35,415 nucleotides of DNA, from assembly GCA_014804965.1 (NCBI GenBank), contig JAAUYU010000019.1:62304-97718 (forward strand), in the 5' to 3' direction. Positions within the stretch are counted from its first letter, which is position 1. The number at the start of each line of letters is the position of its first letter. A program made the position numbers and the translations under genes. This DNA comes from Desulfovibrio sp. (GTDB lineage Bacteria > Desulfobacterota > Desulfovibrionia > Desulfovibrionales > Desulfovibrionaceae). The notes under the pieces are model-generated. The model made no database searches. It was not told where the DNA came from and was given only the letters and a program-made list of their open reading frames with translations. Shown here piece by piece: positions 1-8,509 of the stretch.

Positions 1-2
1 CG

Positions 3-518
3 AGGCCCGCGCCCCTGCTGGGCTTCAGCGACGGGGCCTATACGGCGCTTGAAGTGGCGGCCCTCAAGCCCGCGGCGGTGGAGCGGGTGGTCGCCATCGG
101 CGCGGGCACGCTTGCGCCGGGCTTCTTCCCCGACAAATTGCCCTTGGCGGAGCTGGAAAAGCTGGACAAGGCCTATGTGGAGCTAATGCGGCAGCTCGCA
201 CCCGAACCGCAAAGGCTGGGCGACTTTCTCAACGCCTACATGGCCTTCTGGCACAAGACCAAGGTCGGCCGCGAGACCTTCGGGGCCATCCGCTGCCCGG
301 TGCTCTTTGTGGTGGGCGACAACGACACGCACGCGCCGCCAAAGACCGTGCTGGAAGCCAGGGACCTGACCGCCAACGCGCGCCTCTGCGTCGTGCCCCA
401 TGCTGGCCACGCGGCCTTTCTGGACAATTATCCCGTGGCCTGGGCCGCCATCAGCCAGTTCCTTGCTGCGCCGCTCAGGGAACTGGAACAGGATGGCGAC
501 AAAAAGCAGGGATTCTGA
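3..518 (+). CDS. Alpha/beta hydrolase, 5'-truncated by window edge
   Basis: C-terminal 171 residues of an alpha/beta-hydrolase-fold protein; the reading frame is already open at the first bases, so the start lies outside the window. The nucleophile elbow GFSDG (codons from base 21) supplies the Ser. GDNDTHAPP holds the likely acid residue and PHAGHAAFLDN the catalytic His, in the order and spacing of a Ser-Asp-His triad. The fold and hydrolase class are well supported; the substrate cannot be told, because this family includes esterases, lipases and C-C hydrolases. No membrane segment is visible in this part. It converges on the cell-shape peptidase gene with about 30 bp between stop codons. 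Confidence 0.8.
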   Translation, partial: RPAPLLGFSDGAYTALEVAALKPAAVERVVAIGAGTLAPGFFPDKLPLAELEKLDKAYVELMRQLAPEPQRLGDFLNAYMAFWHKTKVGRETFGAIRCPVLFVVGDNDTHAPPKTVLEARDLTANARLCVVPHAGHAAFLDNYPVAWAAISQFLAAPLRELEQDGDKKQGF

Positions 519-548
519 GGCCGGAGCGGGGGCCGGGGAGTTCAAGCG

Positions 549-2012
549 CTAGAAGCCCAGCGAGGTCTCGGGCCCTGGCCTGTCCGGCAGGGGCGCGCGC
601 CGGGCCGTGGCGCCACCGCCGCCGAAGCGGAGCAGGAACATGCCGGAAAAGCGCTTGTCCTTATAGACCTCCACGCGGAAAAGCCTCGCGCCCCTGTCCA
701 CGGAAAAGCGGGGCTGGAAGTCCTTGCGGCGCAGGGCGATGCCGCTTTCATCCGCCTTTCCGCAGTCCATGCCGATGGCATTGACGCGGTAGCCCGGCCG
801 CGGCCGCACCGTGGCCGCCTCCCGCACATCAAGGATGCTCCCGAAGGGCACGGTTTCCTCCCGGCCGTCCACCTGCACGGTCATGGCGTCGAGGCTCGCA
901 TCCACCTCGCGCCAGTCGGGCCGGATGAGGGTGATGGTACGGTTGCCGTAGTGGACGCAGAGCCTGTCGCCCTTGCCCTCGCAGGGGAGCACCGCCATGA
1001 TGGGCTTGGAGGTGATGGCGCGCGCCGGGCTGTTCTTCGGCAGGGGCAGGTAGCTGATGGCCGGGCGCGCATCCTCGAGCGGGAGAAAGACGCGGTTCCC
1101 GGCGAAGGACACGCCCAGGTTCTCGCGCAGCGCCCCGGCCACGCCCGCGGGCGTGAGCTCGAAATCCCGGCGGAAGCGCACGCCCGCGCGCTTGAGGAAG
1201 GCCTCCACCATGAGCAGGTGATAATAGGCCCGAAGCTCCACGGGAAATTCCTTGCTGGCCTCCAGGCCGAAGGCCGCCTTGCCGTGGCGCACGGCATAGT
1301 AGGAGAGGCTTTTTTCCATTTCCCGGTCGCCGGCGGCGGTGTGCGTGTTGTGCACATGGAGCGCGTGCAGCGGGCGGATGAGGCGGCTGTTGGCCTCGCG
1401 GGCCACGGCGTCGGCCTCCTCGGCGAGGGCGCCCATGAAGGTGTCCGGCCCGAGCGCGTCCTGGTCGATGATGACCGACTGCCCCCAGCGTGCCGGATTG
1501 CGCAGCCTGTCCTCGTGGCGCGGGCGGTAGTAGCCGCTGCCGTCGTGGAGGTTGAGCACGAGGCCCACTTCCGGGTGGCAGATGAGCTCCTGGATGCGGC
1601 GCACGGTGGCGAATTCCGGGTCGCTCTCGGCAAGGCGGGCGAATTTGCGGTTCATGTCGCCGTGGAGGCCGCGGGAACGCCTGATGATGCTCGGAAAGTT
1701 GAGGTTGGGCACTACCCACACCGCCCCCTCGGCGATCTCGTAGCGGGTGGCGATGAGCGTGGCCGCGGAAAAGCCTCCCGGCTCGTCGCCCTGAATGCCC
1801 CCCACCACGAGCACTGCCCGCGGCGCGGCGCCGAGGCGGATGGTGGTGAAGTCCAGCGGGAAGGTCTCGGCGCGGGGGCTCCGCACCTGTCCGAGGGAGA
1901 GAAGGGCGCAGAGTAAGAGGATGAAGCCGAGACGCGCCGCAAGACCGCGCGGCCTGACGCGCGCGGACGCGGACGCCCGGCCGGGGCGCTGTGTGTGGAT
2001 GGAAGTTGGCAT
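549..2012 (-). CDS. Csd4/Pgp1-like peptidoglycan DL-carboxypeptidase (peptidase M99)
   Basis: Secreted zinc carboxypeptidase of 487 residues. The N-terminus has a basic stretch, a hydrophobic segment (about residues 24-43) and a likely signal cleavage after PRA, so it should act in the periplasm. The metal site matches Csd4 of Helicobacter pylori, where Gln46, Glu49 and His128 bind zinc: here GGIQGDEPGG gives Gln74 and Glu77, and LNLHDGSGYY gives His156, with the same 79-residue Glu-to-His spacing. FGLEASKEF (Glu251) is the probable catalytic glutamate. In the family the enzyme trims peptidoglycan tripeptides to dipeptides and is needed for helical shape. The C-terminal half fits the accessory domains of M99 proteins. 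The ATG at 2012 was chosen because it starts just before the signal peptide; an upstream GTG at 2084 is in frame but has no ribosome site. Function in this organism is inferred. Confidence 0.8.
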   Translation of the reverse strand: MPTSIHTQRPGRASASARVRPRGLAARLGFILLLCALLSLGQVRSPRAETFPLDFTTIRLGAAPRAVLVVGGIQGDEPGGFSAATLIATRYEIAEGAVWVVPNLNFPSIIRRSRGLHGDMNRKFARLAESDPEFATVRRIQELICHPEVGLVLNLHDGSGYYRPRHEDRLRNPARWGQSVIIDQDALGPDTFMGALAEEADAVAREANSRLIRPLHALHVHNTHTAAGDREMEKSLSYYAVRHGKAAFGLEASKEFPVELRAYYHLLMVEAFLKRAGVRFRRDFELTPAGVAGALRENLGVSFAGNRVFLPLEDARPAISYLPLPKNSPARAITSKPIMAVLPCEGKGDRLCVHYGNRTITLIRPDWREVDASLDAMTVQVDGREETVPFGSILDVREAATVRPRPGYRVNAIGMDCGKADESGIALRRKDFQPRFSVDRGARLFRVEVYKDKRFSGMFLLRFGGGGATARRAPLPDRPGPETSLGF

Positions 2013-2123
2013 CTCTGAAGCACCATTCCTGATTCGGCGATTTTTACGCCATTCACCTGCGCCCGGCAAGAGAAAAGCGCACACGGGCGCGCTTCTCGCG
2101 ACCGGGTCCGGGCCACGCGCTTC

Positions 2124-2152
2124 TTGACGCAGCCCGGCAAAGCCTCTATAAA
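2124..2152 (+). promoter_or_regulatory. Sigma70-type promoter for ffh
   Basis: TTGACG at 2124-2129, 17-bp spacer, TATAAA at 2147-2152: close to consensus in a GC-rich background. It would give a leader of about 120 nt before the ffh ATG at 2283. I see no other gene or conserved element in that leader. Confidence 0.7.
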
Positions 2153-2282
2153 CTGCGCTTTCGCCGCCTCACGTCCCCGGCGGCTCCCGGGCCCGTGCGC
2201 GGACGGGAGCCCGAGCCCCTCCGCGGAAACGCTCCGGGGACGGTGGAACGCGAACCTGATTTTGTGCCAGTGCGGAGCCCGC

Positions 2283-3809
2283 ATGTTCGAGAGCCTTTCC
2301 GACAGACTTTCCGGCGTTTTCAAGGCCTTCGGCGCCCGCCAGCTCACCGAGGAGAATATCCAGGCGGGCTTGAGGGAAGTGCGCCTCGCCCTCCTGGAGG
2401 CGGATGTCAATTTCCGCGTCGTCCGGGACTTTGTGGAAAGCGTGCGCGAAAAGGCCCTCGGGCAGGCGGTGCTCAAGGGGGTGAGCCCGGCGCAGCAGGT
2501 GGTCAAGATCGTCCACGACGAGCTTGTGAGCCTGCTCGGCGGCGAGGCCCAGCCGCTGGCGCTGGAGGGCCGCAAGCCCGCGGTCATCATGCTCGTGGGC
2601 CTGCAGGGCTCGGGCAAGACCACCTCCGCCGCCAAGATCGCCAACCTGCTCAGGCGCGGCAAGCACCGCCCCTATCTCGTGCCCGCCGACGTCTACCGCC
2701 CGGCGGCCATCGACCAGCTTGAGGTGCTCGCGCGCGAGCTCGATATGCCGGTCTATCCCTCCACGCAGGACATGGACCCGGTGGACATCGCCAAAAATGC
2801 CGTGGCGGCCGCCCGCGAGGCCGATGCGGACGTGGTGCTCCTCGATACGGCCGGGCGCCTGCATGTGGACGCGCCCCTCATGGACGAGCTCGCCGCCATC
2901 AAGGCAGCCGTCCAGCCGCAGGAGATCCTCTTTGTGGCCGACGCCATGACCGGGCAGGACGCGGTCACCGTGGCCGAGGCTTTCAACGAGCGCCTCGGGC
3001 TCACGGGCGTGGTGCTCACCAAGATGGACGGCGACGCGCGCGGCGGCGCGGCCCTTTCCATCCGCTCGGTGACGGGCGCGCCCGTAAAATTCGTGGGCGT
3101 GGGCGAAAAACTCTCCGAAATGGAGGTTTTTCATCCTGACCGCATCGCCGGGCGCATCCTCGGCATGGGCGACGTGCTCACCCTCGTGGAAAAGGCGCAG
3201 GACGCCTTTGACGCCGAGGAAGTGGAAGCCATGGCGCGCAAGATGCGCAAGGCGAGCTTCGACCTCGAGGACTTCCGCACCCAGATGCGCCGCGTGAAAA
3301 AGCTCGGCTCGCTCGAGAGCATCCTCAAGATGATCCCCGGCCTCGGCGGCCTCACCGACAAACTGGCGCAGGCCAACGGGGCCCTGCCGGAAGCGGAGCT
3401 CGCCCGCACGGAGGCCATCATCAATTCCATGACCCCGGCCGAGCGCCGCGACCCCGACATCCTCAACGGCAGCCGCCGGGCGCGTATCGCCAGGGGCTCG
3501 GGTACCAGCGTGGCACAGGTGAACCAGCTGGTGCGCCAGTTCACCCAGATGCGCAAGATGATGCAGGGGATTATGGGCGGCCGCGGCGGGGGCAAAGGGA
3601 TGCCGCGAATGCCGCGCGGCCTTGGCGCGGGGCTGCCGGGCGGCTTCCCGGGCATGGGTGGCCTGCCCGGCATGGGCGGAATGCCCGGTCTTCCCGGCAT
3701 GAGCGGATTGCCCGGCGCAGGCCTCACTCAGGGCCACGGCGGCGGCAAGTCCCAGGCCGCCAAGAAACGCAGGAAGAAAGAGCGCCAGCAGAAGCGGAAG
3801 AAAAAATAG
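2283..3809 (+). CDS. ffh: Signal recognition particle GTPase Ffh
   Basis: The 508-residue SRP54 homologue binds signal peptides of nascent membrane proteins and, with SRP RNA and FtsY, delivers ribosomes to the membrane. It begins MFESLSDRLSGVF with a GGAG ribosome site six bases upstream; an in-frame opening back to 2124 has no such support. Domains in order are the N domain (about 1-90), the G domain with P-loop GLQGSGKTT (about 107-115), the G3-region DTAGR and the TKMDGDARGG loop, then the methionine-rich M domain (about 300-440). The last 70 residues are an unusual Gly/Met/Pro-rich run with repeated PGMGG and PGLPGM units and a Lys/Arg-rich end. It is the first gene of a translation-related cluster and has its own promoter. 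Confidence 0.97.
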   Translation: MFESLSDRLSGVFKAFGARQLTEENIQAGLREVRLALLEADVNFRVVRDFVESVREKALGQAVLKGVSPAQQVVKIVHDELVSLLGGEAQPLALEGRKPAVIMLVGLQGSGKTTSAAKIANLLRRGKHRPYLVPADVYRPAAIDQLEVLARELDMPVYPSTQDMDPVDIAKNAVAAAREADADVVLLDTAGRLHVDAPLMDELAAIKAAVQPQEILFVADAMTGQDAVTVAEAFNERLGLTGVVLTKMDGDARGGAALSIRSVTGAPVKFVGVGEKLSEMEVFHPDRIAGRILGMGDVLTLVEKAQDAFDAEEVEAMARKMRKASFDLEDFRTQMRRVKKLGSLESILKMIPGLGGLTDKLAQANGALPEAELARTEAIINSMTPAERRDPDILNGSRRARIARGSGTSVAQVNQLVRQFTQMRKMMQGIMGGRGGGKGMPRMPRGLGAGLPGGFPGMGGLPGMGGMPGLPGMSGLPGAGLTQGHGGGKSQAAKKRRKKERQQKRKKK

Positions 3810-3844
3810 CCCGGCCGCCGCAACCCTCGGGGGCGCCCCGCGGC

Positions 3845-3873
3845 TTGCCCTTTTATTGGCGCAACGCTACACT
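3845..3873 (+). promoter_or_regulatory. Candidate sigma70-type promoter for rpsP
   Basis: TTGCCC at 3845-3850, 17-bp spacer, TACACT at 3868-3873, 30 bp upstream of the rpsP ATG and 36 bp after the ffh stop. The boxes are fair rather than perfect, so rpsP may be transcribed separately as well as by read-through from ffh. Confidence 0.5.
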
Positions 3874-3902
3874 TGAAAAATACCATCAAGGGAGCAGAAC
3901 AC

Positions 3903-4142
3903 ATGGCTGTGAAATTGAAACTGACCCGCCTCGGCAGCAAGAAGCACCCCTTCTACCGCATCGTGGCCGCCCGTGACGAGACGCGCCGCGACGGTCGTCC
4001 GCTGGAATTTTTGGGCTTCTATGACCCCATGACCAACCCCGCGGATGTGCGCCTCGATGCGGAGAAGATCCGCGAGTGGCTCGGCCGGGGCGCTGAACCC
4101 ACCAGCACGGTGCGCTCCCTGCTCAAGAAGCATATGGGCTAA
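3903..4142 (+). CDS. rpsP: 30S ribosomal protein S16
   Basis: S16 is a small-subunit protein of the 16S 5' domain. The 79-residue product [19 protein letters not shown] has the family's conserved start and a FLGFYDP segment at the usual position, and is full length. The ATG at 3903 follows a GGAG nine bases upstream; an in-frame extension to 3873 only adds non-conserved residues. It is the head of the widespread rpsP-rimM-trmD-rplS operon, here with khpA inserted as in many bacteria, but trmD and rplS are missing downstream and lie inverted near 14.3-16.0 kb. Confidence 0.97.
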   Translation: MAVKLKLTRLGSKKHPFYRIVAARDETRRDGRPLEFLGFYDPMTNPADVRLDAEKIREWLGRGAEPTSTVRSLLKKHMG

Positions 4143-4143
4143 G

Positions 4144-4164
4144 GCCCTTTCGCCCGGAAAGGGC
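4144..4164 (+). other. Hairpin just after the rpsP stop codon
   Basis: GCCCTTT and AAAGGGC form a perfect 7-bp stem with a 7-nt loop two bases after the stop. No T-run follows, so it is more likely an RNA 3'-end or processing structure than an intrinsic terminator. The rest of the 186-bp gap to khpA has no recognisable gene. Confidence 0.45.
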
Positions 4165-4328
4165 GGCCCCGATACCCGCGGGGCGTGGCCCGCGTCGGCC
4201 CAACTTCGGCTGGCCGTAGCTGGCCTGCCGTGTGCCGGGCGTATCCGCCGAAGGTCCGTGCGGGCCTTTGCGGCGTTCTTTTCGCGCCTGCCGGCCGGGG
4301 CGTCCGTGGAACAGCGGAGGTGCCTCTG

Positions 4329-4559
4329 ATGAAAGCGCTGATCGAAAATATCGCCAAGGCTCTGGTGGACGAGCCCGAGGCCGTCAGGGTGCGCGAAGTG
4401 GAAGGCGACCAGGCCACGGTGCTGGAGCTGGCCGTCGCTCCCGACGACCTCGGCAAGGTCATCGGCCGCCAGGGGCGCACGGTGCGCGCCATGCGCACCC
4501 TCCTCGGGGCCGCGTCCATCCGGGCGGGCAAGCGCACCATGCTGGAAATAATGGAGTAG
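4329..4559 (+). CDS. khpA: KH-domain RNA-binding protein KhpA
   Basis: The 76-residue single-KH-domain protein carries the KH loop GRQG within KVIGRQGRTVRAMR (about residues 44-57). KhpA-type proteins bind RNA, often with a partner KhpB, and in other bacteria affect cell division and translation. The ATG at 4329 has a GGAGGTG site seven bases upstream. Seven bases separate it from rimM, so the two are co-transcribed. Position between rpsP and rimM is typical for the family. The exact role in this lineage is unknown. Confidence 0.92.
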   Translation: MKALIENIAKALVDEPEAVRVREVEGDQATVLELAVAPDDLGKVIGRQGRTVRAMRTLLGAASIRAGKRTMLEIME

Positions 4560-4566
4560 CCTTAAC

Positions 4567-5133
4567 GTGGCCGCTCCCACTGCAGCAGCCGGAGCGGCTG
4601 CCGGCCGCGCCGTACCCCAGGGCTTTGTGGAGCTCGGCGCCGTGGCGCGGCCCCACGGCATCCGCGGCGAGCTCGCCGTGGACTGGTATGCGGACGCGTC
4701 GCCAAGCGCATTTCCTCGCCTCTGGCTCTTTCGCCGCGGCGCGGAGCCCGAGGCCGTGGAAGTGCTCGCCAGCCGCAACCACAAGGGCCGCCCGCTGCTG
4801 ACGCTGGCGGGCGTCGAGAGCCGCGACGCGGCCGAGGCCCTGCGCGGGGTCCTGCTCTGTGTGCCCAGGGCCGAGCTTCCCCAGCCTGCCGAGGACGAGG
4901 CCTACCTCGCCGACCTCATGGGCGCGGACGTGGTGCTCCCTGACGGGAGCCGCGTGGGCCGACTCGACCATGTGGAGCAGCCCGCGGGCCAGGAAATCTG
5001 GGCCATCCGCACGGATGACGGCCGCGAGATACTCTTTCCCGCGCAGGCCGGCTTCATCCGCTCTTTCGACCTTGCGGGGCGCCGGGTCTGCATCGACCCG
5101 CCGCCCGGCCTTCTGGACGTCTACCTTGCCTGA
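4567..5133 (+). CDS. rimM: Ribosome maturation factor RimM
   Basis: RimM binds S19 and helps assemble the 30S head and process 16S rRNA. The 188-residue protein has an N-terminal RimM barrel with ELGAVARPHGIRGELAV (about 22-38) and a C-terminal PRC-barrel with DLMGADVVLPDGSRVGRLD (about 116-134), ending GLLDVYLA. The start is taken as GTG at 4567; the GGAG that serves it lies over the khpA stop codon. It has an Ala-rich N-terminal extension of about 15 residues. Its end overlaps the mutM start by 8 bp. In most bacteria trmD follows; here mutM does. Confidence 0.95.
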   Translation: MAAPTAAAGAAAGRAVPQGFVELGAVARPHGIRGELAVDWYADASPSAFPRLWLFRRGAEPEAVEVLASRNHKGRPLLTLAGVESRDAAEALRGVLLCVPRAELPQPAEDEAYLADLMGADVVLPDGSRVGRLDHVEQPAGQEIWAIRTDDGREILFPAQAGFIRSFDLAGRRVCIDPPPGLLDVYLA

Positions 5134-5977
5134 ACTCCCGGAAGTGGAAACCGTGGTGCGCACCCTCGCGCCGCATGTGCAAGGCTCGCGCATCATGGGC
5201 GCGGAAGTGCTCCGGCCATCGGCGGTGCACCCCCTGAGCCTCCCGCTCGACTCGTTGCCGGGCCTTGGCATCACGGGTGTCAGGAGGCGCGGCAAGCTCA
5301 TCCTCCTCGACCTCGCTCCTCCGACAAAAGCGGAAAAGGCCGGAAACCGCCCCAGCATCCTCGCCGTGCACCTGCGCATGACCGGGCGGCTTTTGCCGCG
5401 CCCGGCGGAGACAAAGCCCGGCCCCTATACCCGCTGGCTGCTGGACCTCCAACAGCCGGACGGCTCGCCCCGGCGCCTCTTTTTCGACGATACCCGCGCC
5501 TTCGGTACGGTGTTCGCGGCCACGCCCCAACTCCTGAACCAGTGGGAATTCTGGCGCAGTCTCGGGCCCGAGCCGCTGGAGCTCAAGCCCGCAGCTTTTG
5601 ACAGGCAACTTTCCGGGCGGCGCGCCATCAAGGCGGCCCTGCTGGACCAGAAGGTGGTGACGGGCATCGGCAATATCTATGCGGATGAGGCGCTCCACCG
5701 CGCGGGCATCGACCCGCGCCGCCCGGTGGCGGCGCTGGGCCCGGCGGAGCGGCGCACGCTGCTTGCCGCGCTCAAGGAGGTGCTCGCGCTCGCCATTGAC
5801 CAGTGCGGCAGCTCCATCCGCGATTACCGCGACGCGGACGGCAATGCCGGAGCCTTCCAGAACAGTTTCGCCGTCTATGGCCGCGCCGGGGAGCCGTGCC
5901 GCACCTGCGGGAAGCCGCTTTCCGGCTGTCGCGTGGCCGGGCGCGCCACGGTCTTTTGCCCGCGCTGTCAGCGCTGA
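5126..5977 (+). CDS. mutM: Formamidopyrimidine-DNA glycosylase MutM (Fpg)
   Basis: Bifunctional base-excision glycosylase/AP lyase that removes 8-oxoguanine and formamidopyrimidines. The 283-residue protein begins MPELPEVETVVRTL, giving the catalytic N-terminal proline and Glu after Met removal. That fixes the start as TTG at 5126, inside the last codons of rimM, implying translational coupling. The helix-two-turn-helix region is VTGIGNIYADEAL, and the C-terminal zinc finger has CRTCGK and CPRCQR cysteine pairs. An in-frame opening extends upstream across rimM but is a shadow. Its stop lies six bases from the convergent comEC stop. Confidence 0.96.
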   Translation: MPELPEVETVVRTLAPHVQGSRIMGAEVLRPSAVHPLSLPLDSLPGLGITGVRRRGKLILLDLAPPTKAEKAGNRPSILAVHLRMTGRLLPRPAETKPGPYTRWLLDLQQPDGSPRRLFFDDTRAFGTVFAATPQLLNQWEFWRSLGPEPLELKPAAFDRQLSGRRAIKAALLDQKVVTGIGNIYADEALHRAGIDPRRPVAALGPAERRTLLAALKEVLALAIDQCGSSIRDYRDADGNAGAFQNSFAVYGRAGEPCRTCGKPLSGCRVAGRATVFCPRCQR

Positions 5978-5987
5978 GGGCCCTCAG
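5974..5987. other. 14-bp perfect palindrome holding both stop codons
   Basis: CTGAGGGCCCTCAG reads identically on both strands. One half contains the mutM TGA, the other the comEC TGA. It may be a tiny symmetric structure at a convergent junction; no T-run follows on either side. Confidence 0.5.
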
Positions 5988-8497
5988 TCCGGCGCATCTC
6001 CTGCCTTCCTCGCCGGCGTCACCCGCAGCGGCCCATCTTTGGGCATCTCCACGCTAATGCGCCCGTGATTCCCGGTATCCAGCAGCGGGATGCCGTGTGC
6101 GGCGAGCCATGCGGCGAGGCGCTTGCCCGGATAGCCCCAGCGGTTGCGGAAGCCGCATCCGGCGAGGACCAGTTCGGGCCGCACCGCCGCATACACTTCG
6201 GGCAGGAAACTTTTGTCCGAACCGTGATGCGGGGCCACGAGGATGCGCGCGGAAAGGTCCGCGCCCGTGGAAAGCAGGCGGCGCTGCGCCGCCGGTTCCG
6301 CATCCCCGGTGAACAGCGCCAGGCCCTCGCCGTCGCGGGTGAGACGGAGCACCAGCGAGGCGTCATTGCCCGTCCAGCCATCTTTTCCTTGGCCCGCTTG
6401 CCGCGGCGGATGCAGCACTTCCAGCCTGTAGCCATCCCCCAGAAGCAGCGTATCCCCGGCGCCCAGCGTTGCGCCGGGAACCAGCTCCCGCGCTTCCCGC
6501 CACGCGGCGCGCCGCTCCCCTGTGGCGTCCCGGCCATTGTGGAAGAGCCGCTCCACCCGGAAGGCGCGCAGCAGGTGGTGCAGGCCGCCCGCATGGTCAA
6601 GGTCCGGGTGGCTGTTGATGACGGCGTCGAGCCGGGGCCGGTCGTTGTCGGCGAGCAATGGGGCCAGCAGGGCCTTCCCCGTATCGAAGCGGGGCGAGGC
6701 CGTGCCGCCGCCGTCCATGAGCAGCCGGACATGGCCGGGGAGGTGCAGGATGGTCGAAAGGCCCTGGCCCACATCGGGAATTTCCAGCCGGGGCGTGGTG
6801 TCGAGGCGCGCAATGAGCCTGAGGCAAGGCCCCACGCAGAGAAGGACAAGGCCGGCCGCGAGAAAACGCCGGGCCGTTCCCCGCCCCTTGGCATTCCCGG
6901 CCAGGATGGCGAGGCCGATGCCGAGGCAGGCAAAGGCCATGACCGCCGTCCAGTGCGGCCGCAGCAGCTCCGGGCCGGCCAGAAGATGGTGCCGCTCCAG
7001 CGCATCGAGGCAGGCGAGCAGGGCCTCGCAGGGAAGCACGGCTACGTCAAGCACGAGGCGGGCCACGGCGTCCAGCCCGAGGGCGGAACCCACGAGCCCG
7101 AGCGCGGCCCCCGGCAACACCACAAGGTCCACGGCGGGGAGCCAGAGCACATTGAGCGGGAACCACAGGCCGAGGTTACCGAAGCGGGCGAGCATGAAGG
7201 GCAAAAGGCTCACCTGGATGCAGAGGGAAACGCAAAAGATGCCCGCAAGGCCGCGAAGCAGGGCGCCCACGCGGCGCTTCAGGCGGAGCACGAGCGGTGC
7301 ACCGGGCGGGAGGGGGCGGCGCCGGGCAGGCCCGAGCCAGAGGCGGCGCAGCGCGGGCATCCAGAGGCAGATGACGGCCACGCACATGACCGAGAGCTGG
7401 AGGCTCAAGTCAAAGAGGCTCAGCGGGTCCGCGAGCACGATGCAGCCCAGCGCGGCGAGGAGCGCGTCCAGCGCCGTGGCCGTGCGCTCCCTGAGCAGCC
7501 ACAGGGTCATGAAGCCGAGCATACAGGCGGCGCGCAGAAGCGACGCCGGGGCATTGCCGAGCCAGAGATAGGCCAGCGCCGGGGGCAGGCTCGCCAGCGC
7601 CACCCAGATGGCGCGCGCCCGGAAAAGGTAGATGCCGGGCTTGAAGCGCGCGAGCACAAGGATGCTGAAAAGCCCGATGAGCCCGGCAAGTGCGAGATGC
7701 TGCCCCGAAAGGGCGAGGCTGTGCGCGAGGCCCGCGGCGGCAAAGGCCTCCAGGGTGGCGTGGGCAAGGAAGGAGCGGTCCCCGAAGAGCAGGGCAGGAA
7801 TGATGGCCCTTGCCTGCGGCAGGGCTTCCGCGTCCGGCCCCTGCGGCCGGAGCACGCGCACAAGGTCCCGGCGCAGGTCCTCGCGCAGGCGCGCGCCAGC
7901 GCTGCCCGCGCCGGTGAAGGCGGGATCGCCGCTCCACGCCCGGCTCCACAGCCGCCAATGGACGCCCTGCGCGGCCCAGCGGGCCTCAAACTCCGGCTCA
8001 GGCGCGTTGGCAAAACCGCGCAAGGGCACGGGGCGGCGGCTCACGCAGAGCCTTTGCCCGGCAAGCGGCCAAAAAGCCGGGTCCTCCCATGTCCACGCGC
8101 AATAGCCCGCAAGAGCCTCGCCCCCGGCCTCGGGCCGCACATCCTCGAGGATGACGCGCAAGCGCCCGTCCGAAAGGCCCAGCACATGGCGCGCAACGCC
8201 GCAGATGCGCAGGGACCCGGCCCGGCCCTTTTCCTTGTGAGGAGGCGCCAGCCATGCGGGTTCGGGCGCGGGCGAGCGCAGCGGCGCGAGCTGCCACATG
8301 CCCATGCCGAGCCCGGCGGCGCACAGGGCAAAGGCCAGGACCACGCGCCCGGGCGTCCAAAAGCGACGGTCGGCAAGGAGGATCAAAAGCGCGCCGCACA
8401 GGCCTTCCACCGGCCAGAGCGCGGCGAGGATGCCCGCGCAGAAAAGGAGCAAGCCCACCTGCCACACAAGCGGCGGCGATAGCGGCGGGGCGCGCAT
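5984..8497 (-). CDS. comEC: ComEC/Rec2-type DNA internalisation channel
   Basis: Inner-membrane protein family through which single-stranded DNA enters the cytoplasm in natural transformation. The 837 residues show N-terminal membrane helices and a soluble domain, a central multi-helix competence domain (about 240-540, with ALSGQHLALAGLIG), then a C-terminal metallo-beta-lactamase domain with DVGQGLSTILHL, NSHPDLDHAGG and APHHGSDKSF. All the usual metal-ligand motifs are present. It starts 12 bp after smpB in the ptsH-ptsI-smpB-comEC operon. Other competence genes are not in the window, so whether the cell is transformable cannot be judged. Confidence 0.93.
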   Translation of the reverse strand: MRAPPLSPPLVWQVGLLLFCAGILAALWPVEGLCGALLILLADRRFWTPGRVVLAFALCAAGLGMGMWQLAPLRSPAPEPAWLAPPHKEKGRAGSLRICGVARHVLGLSDGRLRVILEDVRPEAGGEALAGYCAWTWEDPAFWPLAGQRLCVSRRPVPLRGFANAPEPEFEARWAAQGVHWRLWSRAWSGDPAFTGAGSAGARLREDLRRDLVRVLRPQGPDAEALPQARAIIPALLFGDRSFLAHATLEAFAAAGLAHSLALSGQHLALAGLIGLFSILVLARFKPGIYLFRARAIWVALASLPPALAYLWLGNAPASLLRAACMLGFMTLWLLRERTATALDALLAALGCIVLADPLSLFDLSLQLSVMCVAVICLWMPALRRLWLGPARRRPLPPGAPLVLRLKRRVGALLRGLAGIFCVSLCIQVSLLPFMLARFGNLGLWFPLNVLWLPAVDLVVLPGAALGLVGSALGLDAVARLVLDVAVLPCEALLACLDALERHHLLAGPELLRPHWTAVMAFACLGIGLAILAGNAKGRGTARRFLAAGLVLLCVGPCLRLIARLDTTPRLEIPDVGQGLSTILHLPGHVRLLMDGGGTASPRFDTGKALLAPLLADNDRPRLDAVINSHPDLDHAGGLHHLLRAFRVERLFHNGRDATGERRAAWREARELVPGATLGAGDTLLLGDGYRLEVLHPPRQAGQGKDGWTGNDASLVLRLTRDGEGLALFTGDAEPAAQRRLLSTGADLSARILVAPHHGSDKSFLPEVYAAVRPELVLAGCGFRNRWGYPGKRLAAWLAAHGIPLLDTGNHGRISVEMPKDGPLRVTPARKAGDAPD

Positions 8498-8509
8498 CCT
8501 GCCCCCGAA

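Noticed and set aside
2124..2282. N-terminal extension of Ffh
   Set aside because: It starts within the -35 box of the promoter and adds no conserved residues; the ATG at 2283 has a ribosome site.
6065..8482. Plus-strand open frame of about 800 codons opposite comEC
   Set aside because: comEC on the other strand has all expected motifs; this frame is Gln/Gly/Arg/His-rich without domains.
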